Source of the DNA: Rubellimicrobium thermophilum DSM 16684 | GTDB taxonomy: Bacteria > Pseudomonadota > Alphaproteobacteria > Rhodobacterales > Rhodobacteraceae | DNA length: 64,000 nt | NCBI RefSeq assembly: GCF_000442315.1 | Contig: NZ_KE557320.1 | Coordinates: 256,127-320,126, forward strand | Reading direction: 5' to 3' | Shown here: positions 56,454-64,000 of the stretch, piece by piece | Position numbering within the stretch: the first letter of the stretch is position 1 | Layout of the letters: each line of letters begins with the position of its first letter | Program-made: the position numbers and the translations under genes | Notes under the pieces: generated by a model | The model's input: only the letters and a program-made list of their open reading frames with translations | What the model was told of the DNA's origin: nothing | The model's database searches: none

Positions 56454-57369
56454 CGCCTCATCGTCTTCCGCCGCCCGCCCCTCGGGCGAAGAGCGCGATG
56501 CCCCCCCCGAGGGGCCCAGTCACCCGACGGGGCGCGGCGGCTTCCTCTCCCGCATCATCGAGGCCCTGAACCGGCCCGAGGAAGAGCCCGTCCGCCCCGC
56601 CGCGGGGACCGCCCCCCCCGCCCCCTCGCTGAGCAACCTGCGCCGGATGCGCGTCGAGGATGTCGCCATCCCCAAGGCCGAGATCGTCGCCGTCCCCGTC
56701 ACCATTGCGCTGCCCGACCTGATCCGGGTCTTTCGCGAATCGGGTCGCACGCGCGTGCCCGTCTACGAGGGCTCGCTCGACAGCCCGCTCGGCATGGTCA
56801 ATCTCAAGGATGTCGCCCTTCGCCACGGCTTTGGCGCCACCGGCGAATTCGTGCTGCGCGACATGCTGCGCCCGCTGCTCTATGTGCCGCCCTCCATGCC
56901 GCTGGCGACGCTGCTCCAGAAGATGCAGAGCGAGCGCATCCACATGGCGCTGGTGATCGACGAATACGGCGGCACCGACGGGCTGTGCACCATCGAGGAC
57001 CTGCTCGAGACCGTCGTGGGCGAGATCATGGATGAACATGACCGCGAGGAGGACAAGCCCGACTTCTGGCCCGAGGGGGAGGGGGTCTGGATCGCCGAGG
57101 GCCATGCCCCCATCATCGCGTTCGAGCGCGAGATCGGCCTGGACCTGACCGCGCACGAGGATATCGACGCCGAGGAGGTGGATACGCTCGGCGGTCTGGT
57201 CTTCTACCTCGCGGGGCATGTGCCCCTGCCCGGCGAGACGATCCGCCATCCCGACGGCCTCCTCTTCGAGGTGCTCGAGGCCGACAGCCGGCGCATCCGG
57301 CGGCTGCGCGTGCGGATGGAACCCGCACCCGCATCCATGCCGGAGCCCGCGCCGCGCCCCGCCCGTTGA
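56446..57369 (+). CDS. corC: CorC/HlyC-family CBS-domain protein
   Basis: A 307-residue cytoplasmic protein. A proline-rich start is followed by two CBS domains (about 66-195; [38 protein letters not shown]) and the CorC/HlyC domain (about 215-295; [17 protein letters not shown]). It lacks the membrane DUF21 domain of CorB, as usual for this operon. Roles in magnesium/cobalt homeostasis are known for the family, but direct haemolysis is not expected. Confidence 0.88.
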   Translation: MSDASSSSAARPSGEERDAPPEGPSHPTGRGGFLSRIIEALNRPEEEPVRPAAGTAPPAPSLSNLRRMRVEDVAIPKAEIVAVPVTIALPDLIRVFRESGRTRVPVYEGSLDSPLGMVNLKDVALRHGFGATGEFVLRDMLRPLLYVPPSMPLATLLQKMQSERIHMALVIDEYGGTDGLCTIEDLLETVVGEIMDEHDREEDKPDFWPEGEGVWIAEGHAPIIAFEREIGLDLTAHEDIDAEEVDTLGGLVFYLAGHVPLPGETIRHPDGLLFEVLEADSRRIRRLRVRMEPAPASMPEPAPRPAR

Positions 57370-58837
57370 CCGCTGCCCCCCCCGCAGAAGGGCGCCGCGC
57401 GCGCATGGCGCGGCTTCTGCTCTGCGCTCTGCTGGGGGCGGGGGCGGCGCTGGGACAGGTGCCGCTGTCGCTGCCTCTGGCGACGCTGGCCGCGCTTGTC
57501 GCCGTCTTCGCGCTCTTCCGCCGCGGAGGGGCGGGATTCGCCGCCGGATGGGCCTTCGGGGCAGGGCATTTCGGCGTCGCCTTGCACTGGATCGTCGAGC
57601 CCTTCCTGGTCGAGCCGGAGATCCATGGCTGGATGGCCCCCTTCGCGCTGCTGCTGATGGCTGGGGGGCTGGCGCTGTTCTGGGGCGCCGCCTTCGGCCT
57701 GGCGCGGCGCCTCCGGCTCGGCCTGACGGGTCTCGCGGCGCTCTGGGCGGGGGCGGAGATGCTCCGCTCTCGCGCCTTCGACGGCTTTCCCTGGGCGCTG
57801 ATGGGCCATGTCTGGATCGGCACGCCGCTCGAGCAGACCGCCGCCTGGTGGGGAGCGCAGGGGCTGACGCTGCTCACCCTCGTCCTGGCGGCGGGGCTGG
57901 CGGCGCCGGGATGGGGACGCCGCGCCGGCGTGGCGGGGCTGGCGGCGGTCGCCGCGGGGTGGCTGTGGCTGGACCCCGGCCCCGCCCCGGCGCCGGACCC
58001 CCAGGCGCCGGTCCTGCGCCTGGTCCAGCCCGATGTCCCGCAGGCCGAGAAATGGGACCCCCTGCGCCAGCCGGAGCATCTGCGCCGCCTGCTCGCCCTG
58101 TCCGCCGAAGGCGAGGGGGCCGCCCTGACCCTCTGGCCCGAAACGGCCCTGACCGAGCTGCTGGAATGGGCCGGGCCGGTGCTGGCGGCCGGGGCAGAGG
58201 CGGGGCGCGCGCCGCTCGCCACCGGCGTCGTCCGCCGCGAGGGAGAGCGCTATTTCAACAGCCTCGTGCTGACGGACCGGAGGGGGGCGGTGACAGCCCT
58301 TTATGACAAGGCCCATCTGACCCCCTTCGGCGAATACATCCCCTTCGGCGAATTTCTGGGACGCTGGGGGATCCGCGGGCTTGCCGCCTCGGAAGGGCAG
58401 GGGTTCACCCCCGGCCCAGGCCCGGCCCTGATCGATCTGCCCGGAATCGGCCCGGCCCGGGTGCTGATCTGCTATGAGGGCATCTTCCCCGAGGAGATCG
58501 CCGCCCCCGGACCCGGCCCCGTCTGCTGCTGCTCGTGATCAACGATGCCTGGTTCGGCAACGGGGCGGGCCGCGCCAGCATCTGGCGCTTGCGCGGCTGC
58601 GGGCCATCGAACAGGGGATGCCGGTGGCGCGGGCGGCCAATACCGGCATTTCGGCCATGATCGATGCGCGGGGGCGGGTGACGGCCTCGCTGCCGCTGAA
58701 CAGGGCGGGCGCGATCCTCGCTCCCCTGCCGCCGGCCATCGCTCCGCCGCCCTATGCGCGCTGGGGCGACGGGCCGGCAGCGGCCGGCGTGGCCCCTGCT
58801 TCTGCTGGCCGTCCTGATCGTCCGCAGGGGGGATTGA
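57366..58837 (+). CDS. lnt: Apolipoprotein N-acyltransferase Lnt, three frame breaks
   Basis: An inner-membrane Lnt of about 490 residues. It has an N-terminal six-helix part, then a nitrilase-like domain with the Glu-Lys-Cys triad: Glu in LWPETAL, Lys in YDKAHLTPFGEY and Cys in LICYEGIFPEE. It adds the third acyl chain to lipoproteins. Frame breaks lie near 58517-58520 (before LLLLVINDAWFGN), 58562-58569 (before QHLALARLRAIEQG) and 58771-58773 (before the last helix WPLLLLAVLIVRRG). All are G/C-run indels, and correction gives a normal-length protein ending at 58837. The TTG at 57366 overlaps the corC stop; the ATG at 57405 is an alternative. Confidence 0.88.
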
Positions 58838-58870
58838 CCCCGGGGCCGGTCCGCCCTAGGGGTGACCATC

Positions 58871-58915
58871 CCCGTCACAACGGCTTCCTGGCGTGACGGG
58901 CGTAACCAATGGAGC
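58871..58915 (+). promoter_or_regulatory. SAM/SAH-type riboswitch upstream of metK
   Basis: A perfect 8-bp stem CCCGTCAC (58871-58878) / GTGACGGG (58893-58900) encloses the loop AACGGCTTCCTGGC, followed by AACCAATGGAGC (58904-58915). The loop and tail match the small SAM/SAH riboswitch known from Rhodobacterales metK leaders. There GGCTTCC in the loop pairs with GGAGC, the ribosome site, as a pseudoknot, so ligand binding hides the metK ribosome site. GGAG lies 11 bases before the metK ATG. Confidence 0.85.
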
Positions 58916-58925
58916 GCTCCCCCCG

Positions 58926-60119
58926 ATGTCCCGCCTCGACTATGTCTTCACCTCGGAATCCGTTTCCGAGGGACACCCCGACAAGCTCTGCGACCGCGTG
59001 TCGGATGCGGTGCTGGATGCCTTCCTGGCCGAGGATCCCCGGGCCCGTGTCGCCTGCGAGGCCTTTGCCACGACCAATTTCCTCGCCATCGGCGGCGAGG
59101 TGGGGCTGACCGACCGCGCGAAGATGAAGGACCTGGTCGACCGGGTGGAGGACATCGCGCGCGAGGCGATCCGCGACATCGGCTACGAGCAGGAGAAATT
59201 CCACTGGCGGACCTGCGAGATCCGCAACCTCCTGCACGAACAGTCCGCGCATATCGCCCAGGGCGTGACCGGCGAGAAGGGGCGCGAGGAAGGCGCCGGC
59301 GATCAGGGCATCATGTTCGGCTATGCCACGCGCGAGACGCCCGAGCTGATGCCCGCGCCGATCCAGTATGCCCATGCCATCCTCCGCCGCCTGGCCGAGG
59401 CGCGCAAGTCCGGGGCCGAACCCCTCCTGCGGCCCGATGCCAAGGCCCAGCTCACCCTGCGCTATGCCGGCGGCCGCCCGGTCGAGGTGACTTCCATCGT
59501 CGTCTCCACCCAGCACGAATCCGAGGCCCAGTCCTCGGACGACATCCGTGCCATCGTCGAGCCCTATGTCCGCGAGGTGCTGCCCGAAGGCTGGATCACC
59601 CCGGCCACGAAATGGTGGGTGAACCCCACCGGGGCCTTCGTCATCGGCGGGCCTGACGGGGATACGGGGCTGACGGGGCGCAAGATCATCGTCGATACCT
59701 ATGGCGGTGCCGCACCCCATGGCGGCGGGGCCTTCTCGGGCAAGGACCCGACCAAGGTGGATCGTTCGGCGGCCTATGCTGCGCGCTATCTGGCCAAGAA
59801 CATCGTCGCCGCCGGGCTGGCCGACCGCTGCACGATCCAGCTGTCCTACGCGATCGGCGTCGCGCGACCCCTGTCGATCTATGCCGATCTGCACGGCACC
59901 GGCGCGGTGGATGCCGCCGCCATCGAACGGGCCATCCCGGAGGTCATGGACCTCACCCCGCGCGGCATCCGCGAACATCTGGGCCTTGGCCGGCCGATCT
60001 ATGCCCGCACCGCCGCCTATGGCCATTTCGGGCGCACCCCCGATGCGGATGGCGGCTTCTCCTGGGAACGCACGGATCTGGCCGACAGCCTGCGCCGCGC
60101 CGTTGCCCGGGCGGCCTGA
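58926..60119 (+). CDS. metK: S-adenosylmethionine synthetase MetK
   Basis: A 397-residue methionine adenosyltransferase. N-terminal [15 protein letters not shown] supplies ATP and metal contacts, [12 protein letters not shown] (about 124-135) is the family signature, and the lysine-rich [19 protein letters not shown] (about 275-293) forms the phosphate loop. It makes SAM from methionine and ATP. Translation should be controlled by the SAM/SAH riboswitch directly upstream. A GC-rich hairpin follows the gene. Confidence 0.96.
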   Translation: MSRLDYVFTSESVSEGHPDKLCDRVSDAVLDAFLAEDPRARVACEAFATTNFLAIGGEVGLTDRAKMKDLVDRVEDIAREAIRDIGYEQEKFHWRTCEIRNLLHEQSAHIAQGVTGEKGREEGAGDQGIMFGYATRETPELMPAPIQYAHAILRRLAEARKSGAEPLLRPDAKAQLTLRYAGGRPVEVTSIVVSTQHESEAQSSDDIRAIVEPYVREVLPEGWITPATKWWVNPTGAFVIGGPDGDTGLTGRKIIVDTYGGAAPHGGGAFSGKDPTKVDRSAAYAARYLAKNIVAAGLADRCTIQLSYAIGVARPLSIYADLHGTGAVDAAAIERAIPEVMDLTPRGIREHLGLGRPIYARTAAYGHFGRTPDADGGFSWERTDLADSLRRAVARAA

Positions 60120-60177
60120 CGCCGAAGGCCCGCGGCGGGGACAGCCGGGCCTCAAGCGGGGACAGGCGGCACGAGGC

Positions 60178-60200
60178 AGGCCGCAGGGGGCCTGCGGTCT
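60178..60200 (+). terminator. Hairpin after metK
   Basis: CCGCAGG (60181-60187) and CCTGCGG (60191-60197) form a perfect 7-bp stem with a three-base loop, extendable by three more pairs with one G-U. No T tract follows. It lies 59 bp after metK and 70 bp before trmB, so it may attenuate rather than stop transcription. Confidence 0.45.
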
Positions 60201-60269
60201 GGGCAGGCGGCTCTGGGGCGGGGCAGGGCGGCTTGACCCTGCGGGCGCGGGCCGCCATAGGCCCGCCCC

Positions 60270-60974
60270 ATGACCGACCGCGATCCCGGTGCCCCCGCCT
60301 CTCCCCCGCGCCCCTGGCGCAACCTCTATGGCCGCCGTCAGGGCAAGCCTCTGCGCCCCGCTCAGCGCGAACGCATGGAAACGGGGCTGGAGGCCGTCCG
60401 CCTGCGCGGCGTCTCCTGGGAGGAGAATCCGCAGCGCATCCCCCTCTCCGGTCTGCCTGACCGTCTCTGGGTCGAGATCGGCTTCGGCGGGGGCGAACAT
60501 CTCCATGCCCAGGCCCGCGCCCATCCCGAGGTGCTGCTGATCGGGGCCGAACCCTTCGTCAATGGCGTGGCCCAGATGCTCGGCCATCTGGCGGCCGAAC
60601 CGCTGCCGAATGTCCGCCTCCATCCGGGCGATGCACGCGACCTGCTCGAGGTGCTGCCCGAAGCCTCTGTCGAGCGGGCCTTCCTGCTCTACCCCGATCC
60701 CTGGCCCAAGGCGCGCCATCACAAGCGGCGATTCGTCACCCCGGGCCCCCTCGGCCAGCTTGCCCGCGCGATGCGGCCGGGGGGCGAGCTCCGCATCGCC
60801 ACCGATATCGACGACTATGTGCGCCAGACGCTCGAGGAGGTGCCGCGCGCCGGCTTTGCGCTGATCCGTGGCCCCGCTGCGGAGGCCTGGCCCGACTGGC
60901 CCGGCACCCGCTACGAGCGCAAGGCCCTGCGCGAGGGACGCCAGCCCCATTACCTGACCTTCCGCCGCGCCTGA
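60270..60974 (+). CDS. trmB: tRNA (guanine-N7)-methyltransferase TrmB
   Basis: A 234-residue class I methyltransferase. It has the SAM-binding LWVEIGFGGGEHLHAQA (about 66-82), the catalytic region FLLYPDPWPKARHHKRRF (about 141-158), and LRIATDIDDYV near 178. It makes m7G46 in tRNA. It uses the product of the upstream metK gene and follows it in the conserved order. Confidence 0.93.
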   Translation: MTDRDPGAPASPPRPWRNLYGRRQGKPLRPAQRERMETGLEAVRLRGVSWEENPQRIPLSGLPDRLWVEIGFGGGEHLHAQARAHPEVLLIGAEPFVNGVAQMLGHLAAEPLPNVRLHPGDARDLLEVLPEASVERAFLLYPDPWPKARHHKRRFVTPGPLGQLARAMRPGGELRIATDIDDYVRQTLEEVPRAGFALIRGPAAEAWPDWPGTRYERKALREGRQPHYLTFRRA

Positions 60975-61010
60975 GGGCAGGCTAAGGGAGACGCGCAACA
61001 AGGAGGCCCC

Positions 61011-62363
61011 ATGTCCGGTCACGGCCAGCCCGTTCCCCTCACCGCCCGCCCCGGCCATGCCCTGCGGGGCACCGCCCCCGTGCCGGGCGACAAGTCGATC
61101 TCCCACCGCGCGCTGATCCTCGGCGCGCTGGCCGTGGGCGAGACGCGCATCCGCGGCCTGCTCGAGGGGCAGGACGTGCTCGATACGGCCGCCGCCATGC
61201 GCGCCTTCGGCGCGCAGGTGGAACGGGAAGGCCAGGAATGGGTCGTCCATGGCGTCGGAACCGGGGGATTCGCCGAACCGGCCGATGTGATCGACTGCGG
61301 CAATTCCGGCACCGGCGTGCGCCTCATCATGGGGGCGATGGCCACGACGCCCATCACGGCGACCTTCACCGGGGATGCCTCGTTGCGTCGCCGGCCGATG
61401 GGCCGCGTGACCGAGCCTCTCTCGCTCTTTGGCGCGCGCGCCTATGGGCGCGAGGGGGGGCGCCTGCCGATGACCGTGGTCGGCGCGCGCGATCCCCTGC
61501 CGGTGCGCCATGCCCTCACCGTGCCCTCGGCCCAGGTCAAGTCGGCGATCCTGCTGGCCGGGCTCAACGCCCCGGGCCAGACCGTCGTCATCGAGCGCGA
61601 GGCCACGCGCGACCATACCGAGCGGATGCTGAAGGGCTTCGGCGCCGAGATCCACATCGCCGACGGTCCGGAGGGGCGCGAGATCGCCGTCACCGGCCGG
61701 CCCGAACTGCGCCCCCAGCGCATCGAGGTGCCGCGTGATCCCTCCTCGGCTGCCTTCCCGGTCTGCGCCGGGCTGATCGTGCCGGGGTCGGAGGTGCTGG
61801 TCCCGGCCATCGGCCTCAACCCGACCCGTGCCGGCCTCTATCAGACGCTGGTGGAGATGGGGGCGGACCTGACCTTCGAGAACCGGCGCGAGGAAGGGGG
61901 CGAACCCGTGGCCGATCTGCGCGCGCGCTTCTCCGGGGCGCTGCGCGGGGTCGAGGTTCCGCCCGAACGGGCCGCCTCGATGATCGATGAATACCCGATC
62001 CTGTCGGTTGTCGCGGCCTTTGCCGAAGGCCCCACCGTGATGCGCGGCGTGCGCGAACTGCGCGTCAAGGAAAGCGACCGCATCGAGGCCATGGCCCAGG
62101 TCCTGCGCGCCGCCGGGGTGGAGGTAGAGGAAGGGCCGGACTGGTGGATCGTCCATGGCCGCGGCGCGGGTGGCGTGCGCGGCGGAGGCCTTGCGCAGAC
62201 GCGGCTCGATCACCGCATCGCCATGTCGGCGCTGATCCTCGGGCTGGCCTCGCGCGAGGGGATGGGGGTGGACGATGCCGGCCCCATCGCTACGTCCTTT
62301 CCTGCCTTTGCCGGGCTGATGACGGATCTGGGCGCCGTGCTGGAGCCCGGCGATGAACGGTGA
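61011..62363 (+). CDS. aroA: 3-phosphoshikimate 1-carboxyvinyltransferase (EPSP synthase)
   Basis: A 450-residue EPSP synthase of the shikimate pathway. Motifs: [14 protein letters not shown] near residue 25, [16 protein letters not shown] near 98, RRRPMGRV near 128, and late [15 protein letters not shown] and [10 protein letters not shown]. The GNSGTGVRL and RPMGRV forms resemble the alphaproteobacterial class. Gly is present at the position that is Ala in the well-known glyphosate-insensitive class II enzyme, so insensitivity cannot be inferred. AAGGAGG lies before the ATG. Confidence 0.95.
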   Translation: MSGHGQPVPLTARPGHALRGTAPVPGDKSISHRALILGALAVGETRIRGLLEGQDVLDTAAAMRAFGAQVEREGQEWVVHGVGTGGFAEPADVIDCGNSGTGVRLIMGAMATTPITATFTGDASLRRRPMGRVTEPLSLFGARAYGREGGRLPMTVVGARDPLPVRHALTVPSAQVKSAILLAGLNAPGQTVVIEREATRDHTERMLKGFGAEIHIADGPEGREIAVTGRPELRPQRIEVPRDPSSAAFPVCAGLIVPGSEVLVPAIGLNPTRAGLYQTLVEMGADLTFENRREEGGEPVADLRARFSGALRGVEVPPERAASMIDEYPILSVVAAFAEGPTVMRGVRELRVKESDRIEAMAQVLRAAGVEVEEGPDWWIVHGRGAGGVRGGGLAQTRLDHRIAMSALILGLASREGMGVDDAGPIATSFPAFAGLMTDLGAVLEPGDER

Positions 62364-62595
62364 CGCGATGGACGATGACGGCCGCAGCATCGAGGATCTG
62401 CTCGACAACACGCCCGAGGCGGTCGCCATGCGCCGCGCGCGGGCTGCACGGGAGGAGGCCGCGCGCAAGGCGGCCGCGGCGGGGAGGGCGGATCCGGCCG
62501 CGGCACGGCGCTCCACGCGGCGGCAGTGGATCGCCGGTCTGGTGTTCGGCGGGCTGATGGCCGCGCGGGCCTTTGAACGGGCGGTGCGGCGATGA
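62353..62595 (+). CDS. Small hypothetical protein between aroA and cmk
   Basis: An 80-residue protein. The N-terminal half is acidic then Ala/Arg-rich and helical ([31 protein letters not shown]); the C-terminus has a short hydrophobic stretch [13 protein letters not shown]. It overlaps the aroA end by 11 bases and the cmk start by four, which supports a translated gene. No family is recognised. Confidence 0.55.
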   Translation: MNGDAMDDDGRSIEDLLDNTPEAVAMRRARAAREEAARKAAAAGRADPAAARRSTRRQWIAGLVFGGLMAARAFERAVRR

Positions 62596-63233
62596 TCTTC
62601 ACGGTCGCCATCGACGGGCCGGCAGCGGCCGGCAAGGGCACCATCGCCCGCGCCATCGCTGCCGAGACGGGCTTTGCCCATCTCGACACGGGACTGCTCT
62701 ACCGTGCGGTGGCGCTGCGAAGCCTCGCGGGAGAGGATCCCGTGACCGCAGCACGGGGTCTGGATCCCGTCGCGCTGGATGACCCCCGCCTGCGCCGCCC
62801 CGAGGTCTCGCAGGAAGCCTCGCGCATCAGCGCCATTCCCGCCCTGCGCGAGGCGCTCTTCGCCGTCCAGCGGGGCTTTGCCCGGCGCGAGGGGGGGGCG
62901 GTGATGGACGGGCGCGACATCGGCACCGTCATCTGCCCCGAGGCGGAGGCCAAGCTCTTTGTCACCGCCAGCCCCGAGGCCCGTGCCCGCCGCCGCTGGG
63001 AGGAGCTGCGCGCGGCCGGCCTCGGCACGAGCTATGAGGCGACGCTCGAGGAGGTGCGGGCCCGTGATGCGCGCGATGCGGCGCGCGCGGTGGCGCCGAT
63101 GCGGCCGGCCCCGGACGCGGTGGTGATCGATACCTCGGACCTGACCGTGGCCGAGGCGGTTGCTGCGGCGCTCGCGGTGGTGCGGGACAGGCTGGTCGCC
63201 GCTGAGGGCAGCCGCCGCCGCCAGGGCGCCTAG
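62592..63233 (+). CDS. cmk: Cytidylate kinase Cmk
   Basis: A 213-residue (d)CMP kinase. P-loop IDGPAAAGKGTIAR (about 7-20), substrate region LDTGLLYRAVALRSL, the VMDGRDIGTVICPEAEAKLFVTA block near 105, and the lid ARRRWEEL. It phosphorylates CMP and dCMP. The aroA-(small gene)-cmk order is common in alphaproteobacteria, where rpsA usually follows; here a convergent hydrolase gene comes next. Confidence 0.95.
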   Translation: MIFTVAIDGPAAAGKGTIARAIAAETGFAHLDTGLLYRAVALRSLAGEDPVTAARGLDPVALDDPRLRRPEVSQEASRISAIPALREALFAVQRGFARREGGAVMDGRDIGTVICPEAEAKLFVTASPEARARRRWEELRAAGLGTSYEATLEEVRARDARDAARAVAPMRPAPDAVVIDTSDLTVAEAVAAALAVVRDRLVAAEGSRRRQGA

Positions 63234-63979
63234 TCGGTCGCTGCAGCCACCTCCAGCAGGATCGCGGCCAGCGCCCCGGGTGCCCCGGTCGGCACGTCAT
63301 GGCCGCCGGGCACGGACCGCAGTGTCCAGCCGCGCCGTTCGGCCAGCGCCTCGCCCAATTGCCGCAGCGCGGGCAGGCTGCTGTCCTCGGCGAACACATA
63401 GGTTGCGGGCGTCTCGCCGGGCAGGGGCGCGGCGATCGGGATGGCGCCATACAGCGCCTTGAGCGGCATCGGGGTGAGCGGGCGGCCCGGCTCCTCGCGC
63501 GCGGTGGGGGGCGGGGGCATCATGCCGGTATCGGCGATGTCGGGATACATCATCACGACGAAGGCCAGCGACCGGTCGTCGGCGCGCAGACCGCCGTCCG
63601 AGAGCGGCGCAGGCGCCTCGACCCAGACGGCGTGGGCGATGCGATCCCGCGCGCGGTCCCAGGCGCCGGTGGCGGGCCGGCCCCCGTAGGAGAAGGCCAC
63701 GAGGATCACCGGCGGCGCGGCCGCCTCGATGGCGGCCAGGATGTCGGCGATATGGTCCTCGGGCCCGATCTCTGGCGAGGCTTCCCCCGCGCGCGAGCCC
63801 AGACCCTTCAGGGCGACGGCGGTCACGGCATGGCCCTCCGCCTCCAGCAGCGGGGTCACGGCGTCCCAGGCCCATTCGCCCTGCCAGGCCCCGTGGACAA
63901 GGACGAAGCTGTCGGCGCAGGCCGGGGCGGCGGCCAGGGCGATGGCGGCACAGGAAAGGGCGGCAGCAGGGATGGTCAT
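63230..63979 (-). CDS. Exported alpha/beta hydrolase
   Basis: A 249-residue alpha/beta hydrolase with a signal peptide (about 1-22, cleavage after ACAD). FVLVHGAWQGEWAWDAV is the oxyanion region, as in salicylate-esterase/EstC-like hydrolases; the nucleophile elbow is AFSYGGRPA (Ser near residue 96), and the C-terminal catalytic His is in SVPGGHDVPTGAP. It overlaps the cmk stop by four bases on the opposite strand. The substrate is unknown. GGAG precedes the ATG at 63979. Confidence 0.82.
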   Translation of the reverse strand: MTIPAAALSCAAIALAAAPACADSFVLVHGAWQGEWAWDAVTPLLEAEGHAVTAVALKGLGSRAGEASPEIGPEDHIADILAAIEAAAPPVILVAFSYGGRPATGAWDRARDRIAHAVWVEAPAPLSDGGLRADDRSLAFVVMMYPDIADTGMMPPPPTAREEPGRPLTPMPLKALYGAIPIAAPLPGETPATYVFAEDSSLPALRQLGEALAERRGWTLRSVPGGHDVPTGAPGALAAILLEVAAATD

Positions 63980-64000
63980 GGGCGGGCTCCAGGCGGGTGC

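Noticed and set aside
61011-62363. AroA as a glyphosate-insensitive class
   Set aside because: The key position in GNSGTGVRL is Gly, not the Ala of the well-known insensitive class; no such claim can be made.
58875-62681. A minus-strand open frame of about 1270 codons
   Set aside because: It is antisense to metK, trmB and aroA, all of which have full motif support; no domain is seen in the antisense product.

Overview
The window is high-GC DNA from an alphaproteobacterium, most probably family Rhodobacteraceae (order Rhodobacterales). Support comes from the fabA-fabB-fabI block divergent from an Irr-type regulator, a DUF6525 protein, the phoH-ybeY-corC-lnt-metK-trmB gene order, and a SAM/SAH-type riboswitch in front of metK, a class known from Rhodobacterales. 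No rRNA, tRNA, CRISPR array or insertion sequence was recognised.

Region 1 (1-16.6 kb) reads as one plant-phenolic catabolic locus. A plus-strand operon (308-4742) encodes the two subunits of a C-glycoside deglycosidase, a beta-propeller lactonase-like protein and a GMC flavin oxidoreductase: the parts needed to oxidise a C-glucoside sugar and split its C-C glycosidic bond. It converges on a minus-strand run (11581 down to 4813) encoding 4-oxalomesaconate hydratase (GalB type), a tannase, an extradiol ring-cleaving dioxygenase, the CHA aldolase, 4-oxalomesaconate tautomerase and a THF-dependent aryl O-demethylase. A divergent dehydrogenase, a LysR regulator with two DNA-binding domains and a TRAP transporter complete the locus. 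The set would take a C-glucosylated, O-methylated gallate such as bergenin to pyruvate and oxaloacetate; that substrate is an inference. The same 17-bp operator-like sequence lies in the galB/dehydrogenase intergenic region and in front of the TRAP genes.

Region 2 (16.7-37.5 kb) is mostly conserved or housekeeping: glycosyltransferase 61 and GSCFA proteins, superoxide dismutase, a host-attachment-like protein, a LOG-family protein, a LysM protein, an Atm1-type ABC transporter, a minus-strand operon of unknown purpose (enolase-superfamily enzyme, MFS exporter, PLP dehydratase, alpha/beta hydrolase, DUF1697), fabA/fabB/fabI with irr, and miaB.

Region 3 (about 37-54.4 kb) is a sugar-catabolic island between miaB and phoH, genes that are usually close together in related genomes. 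It holds a MalEFGK-type ABC system with an apiosidase-like (DUF4038) glycoside hydrolase in visibly lower-GC DNA, a DeoR regulator, an RbsABC-type ABC system with a DUF2291 lipoprotein, and divergent genes for an isomerase, a split transketolase and an FGGY kinase. The set resembles the D-apiose to D-apulose 4-phosphate transketolase route, so apiose or a related branched or rare sugar is a reasonable guess.

Region 4 (54.8-64 kb) is housekeeping: phoH, ybeY, corC, lnt, metK, trmB, aroA, cmk.

About eighteen reading-frame breaks, nearly all in G or C homopolymers and several in essential genes, point to uncorrected sequencing indels rather than true gene decay. Broken genes are annotated at full length with the break position given.
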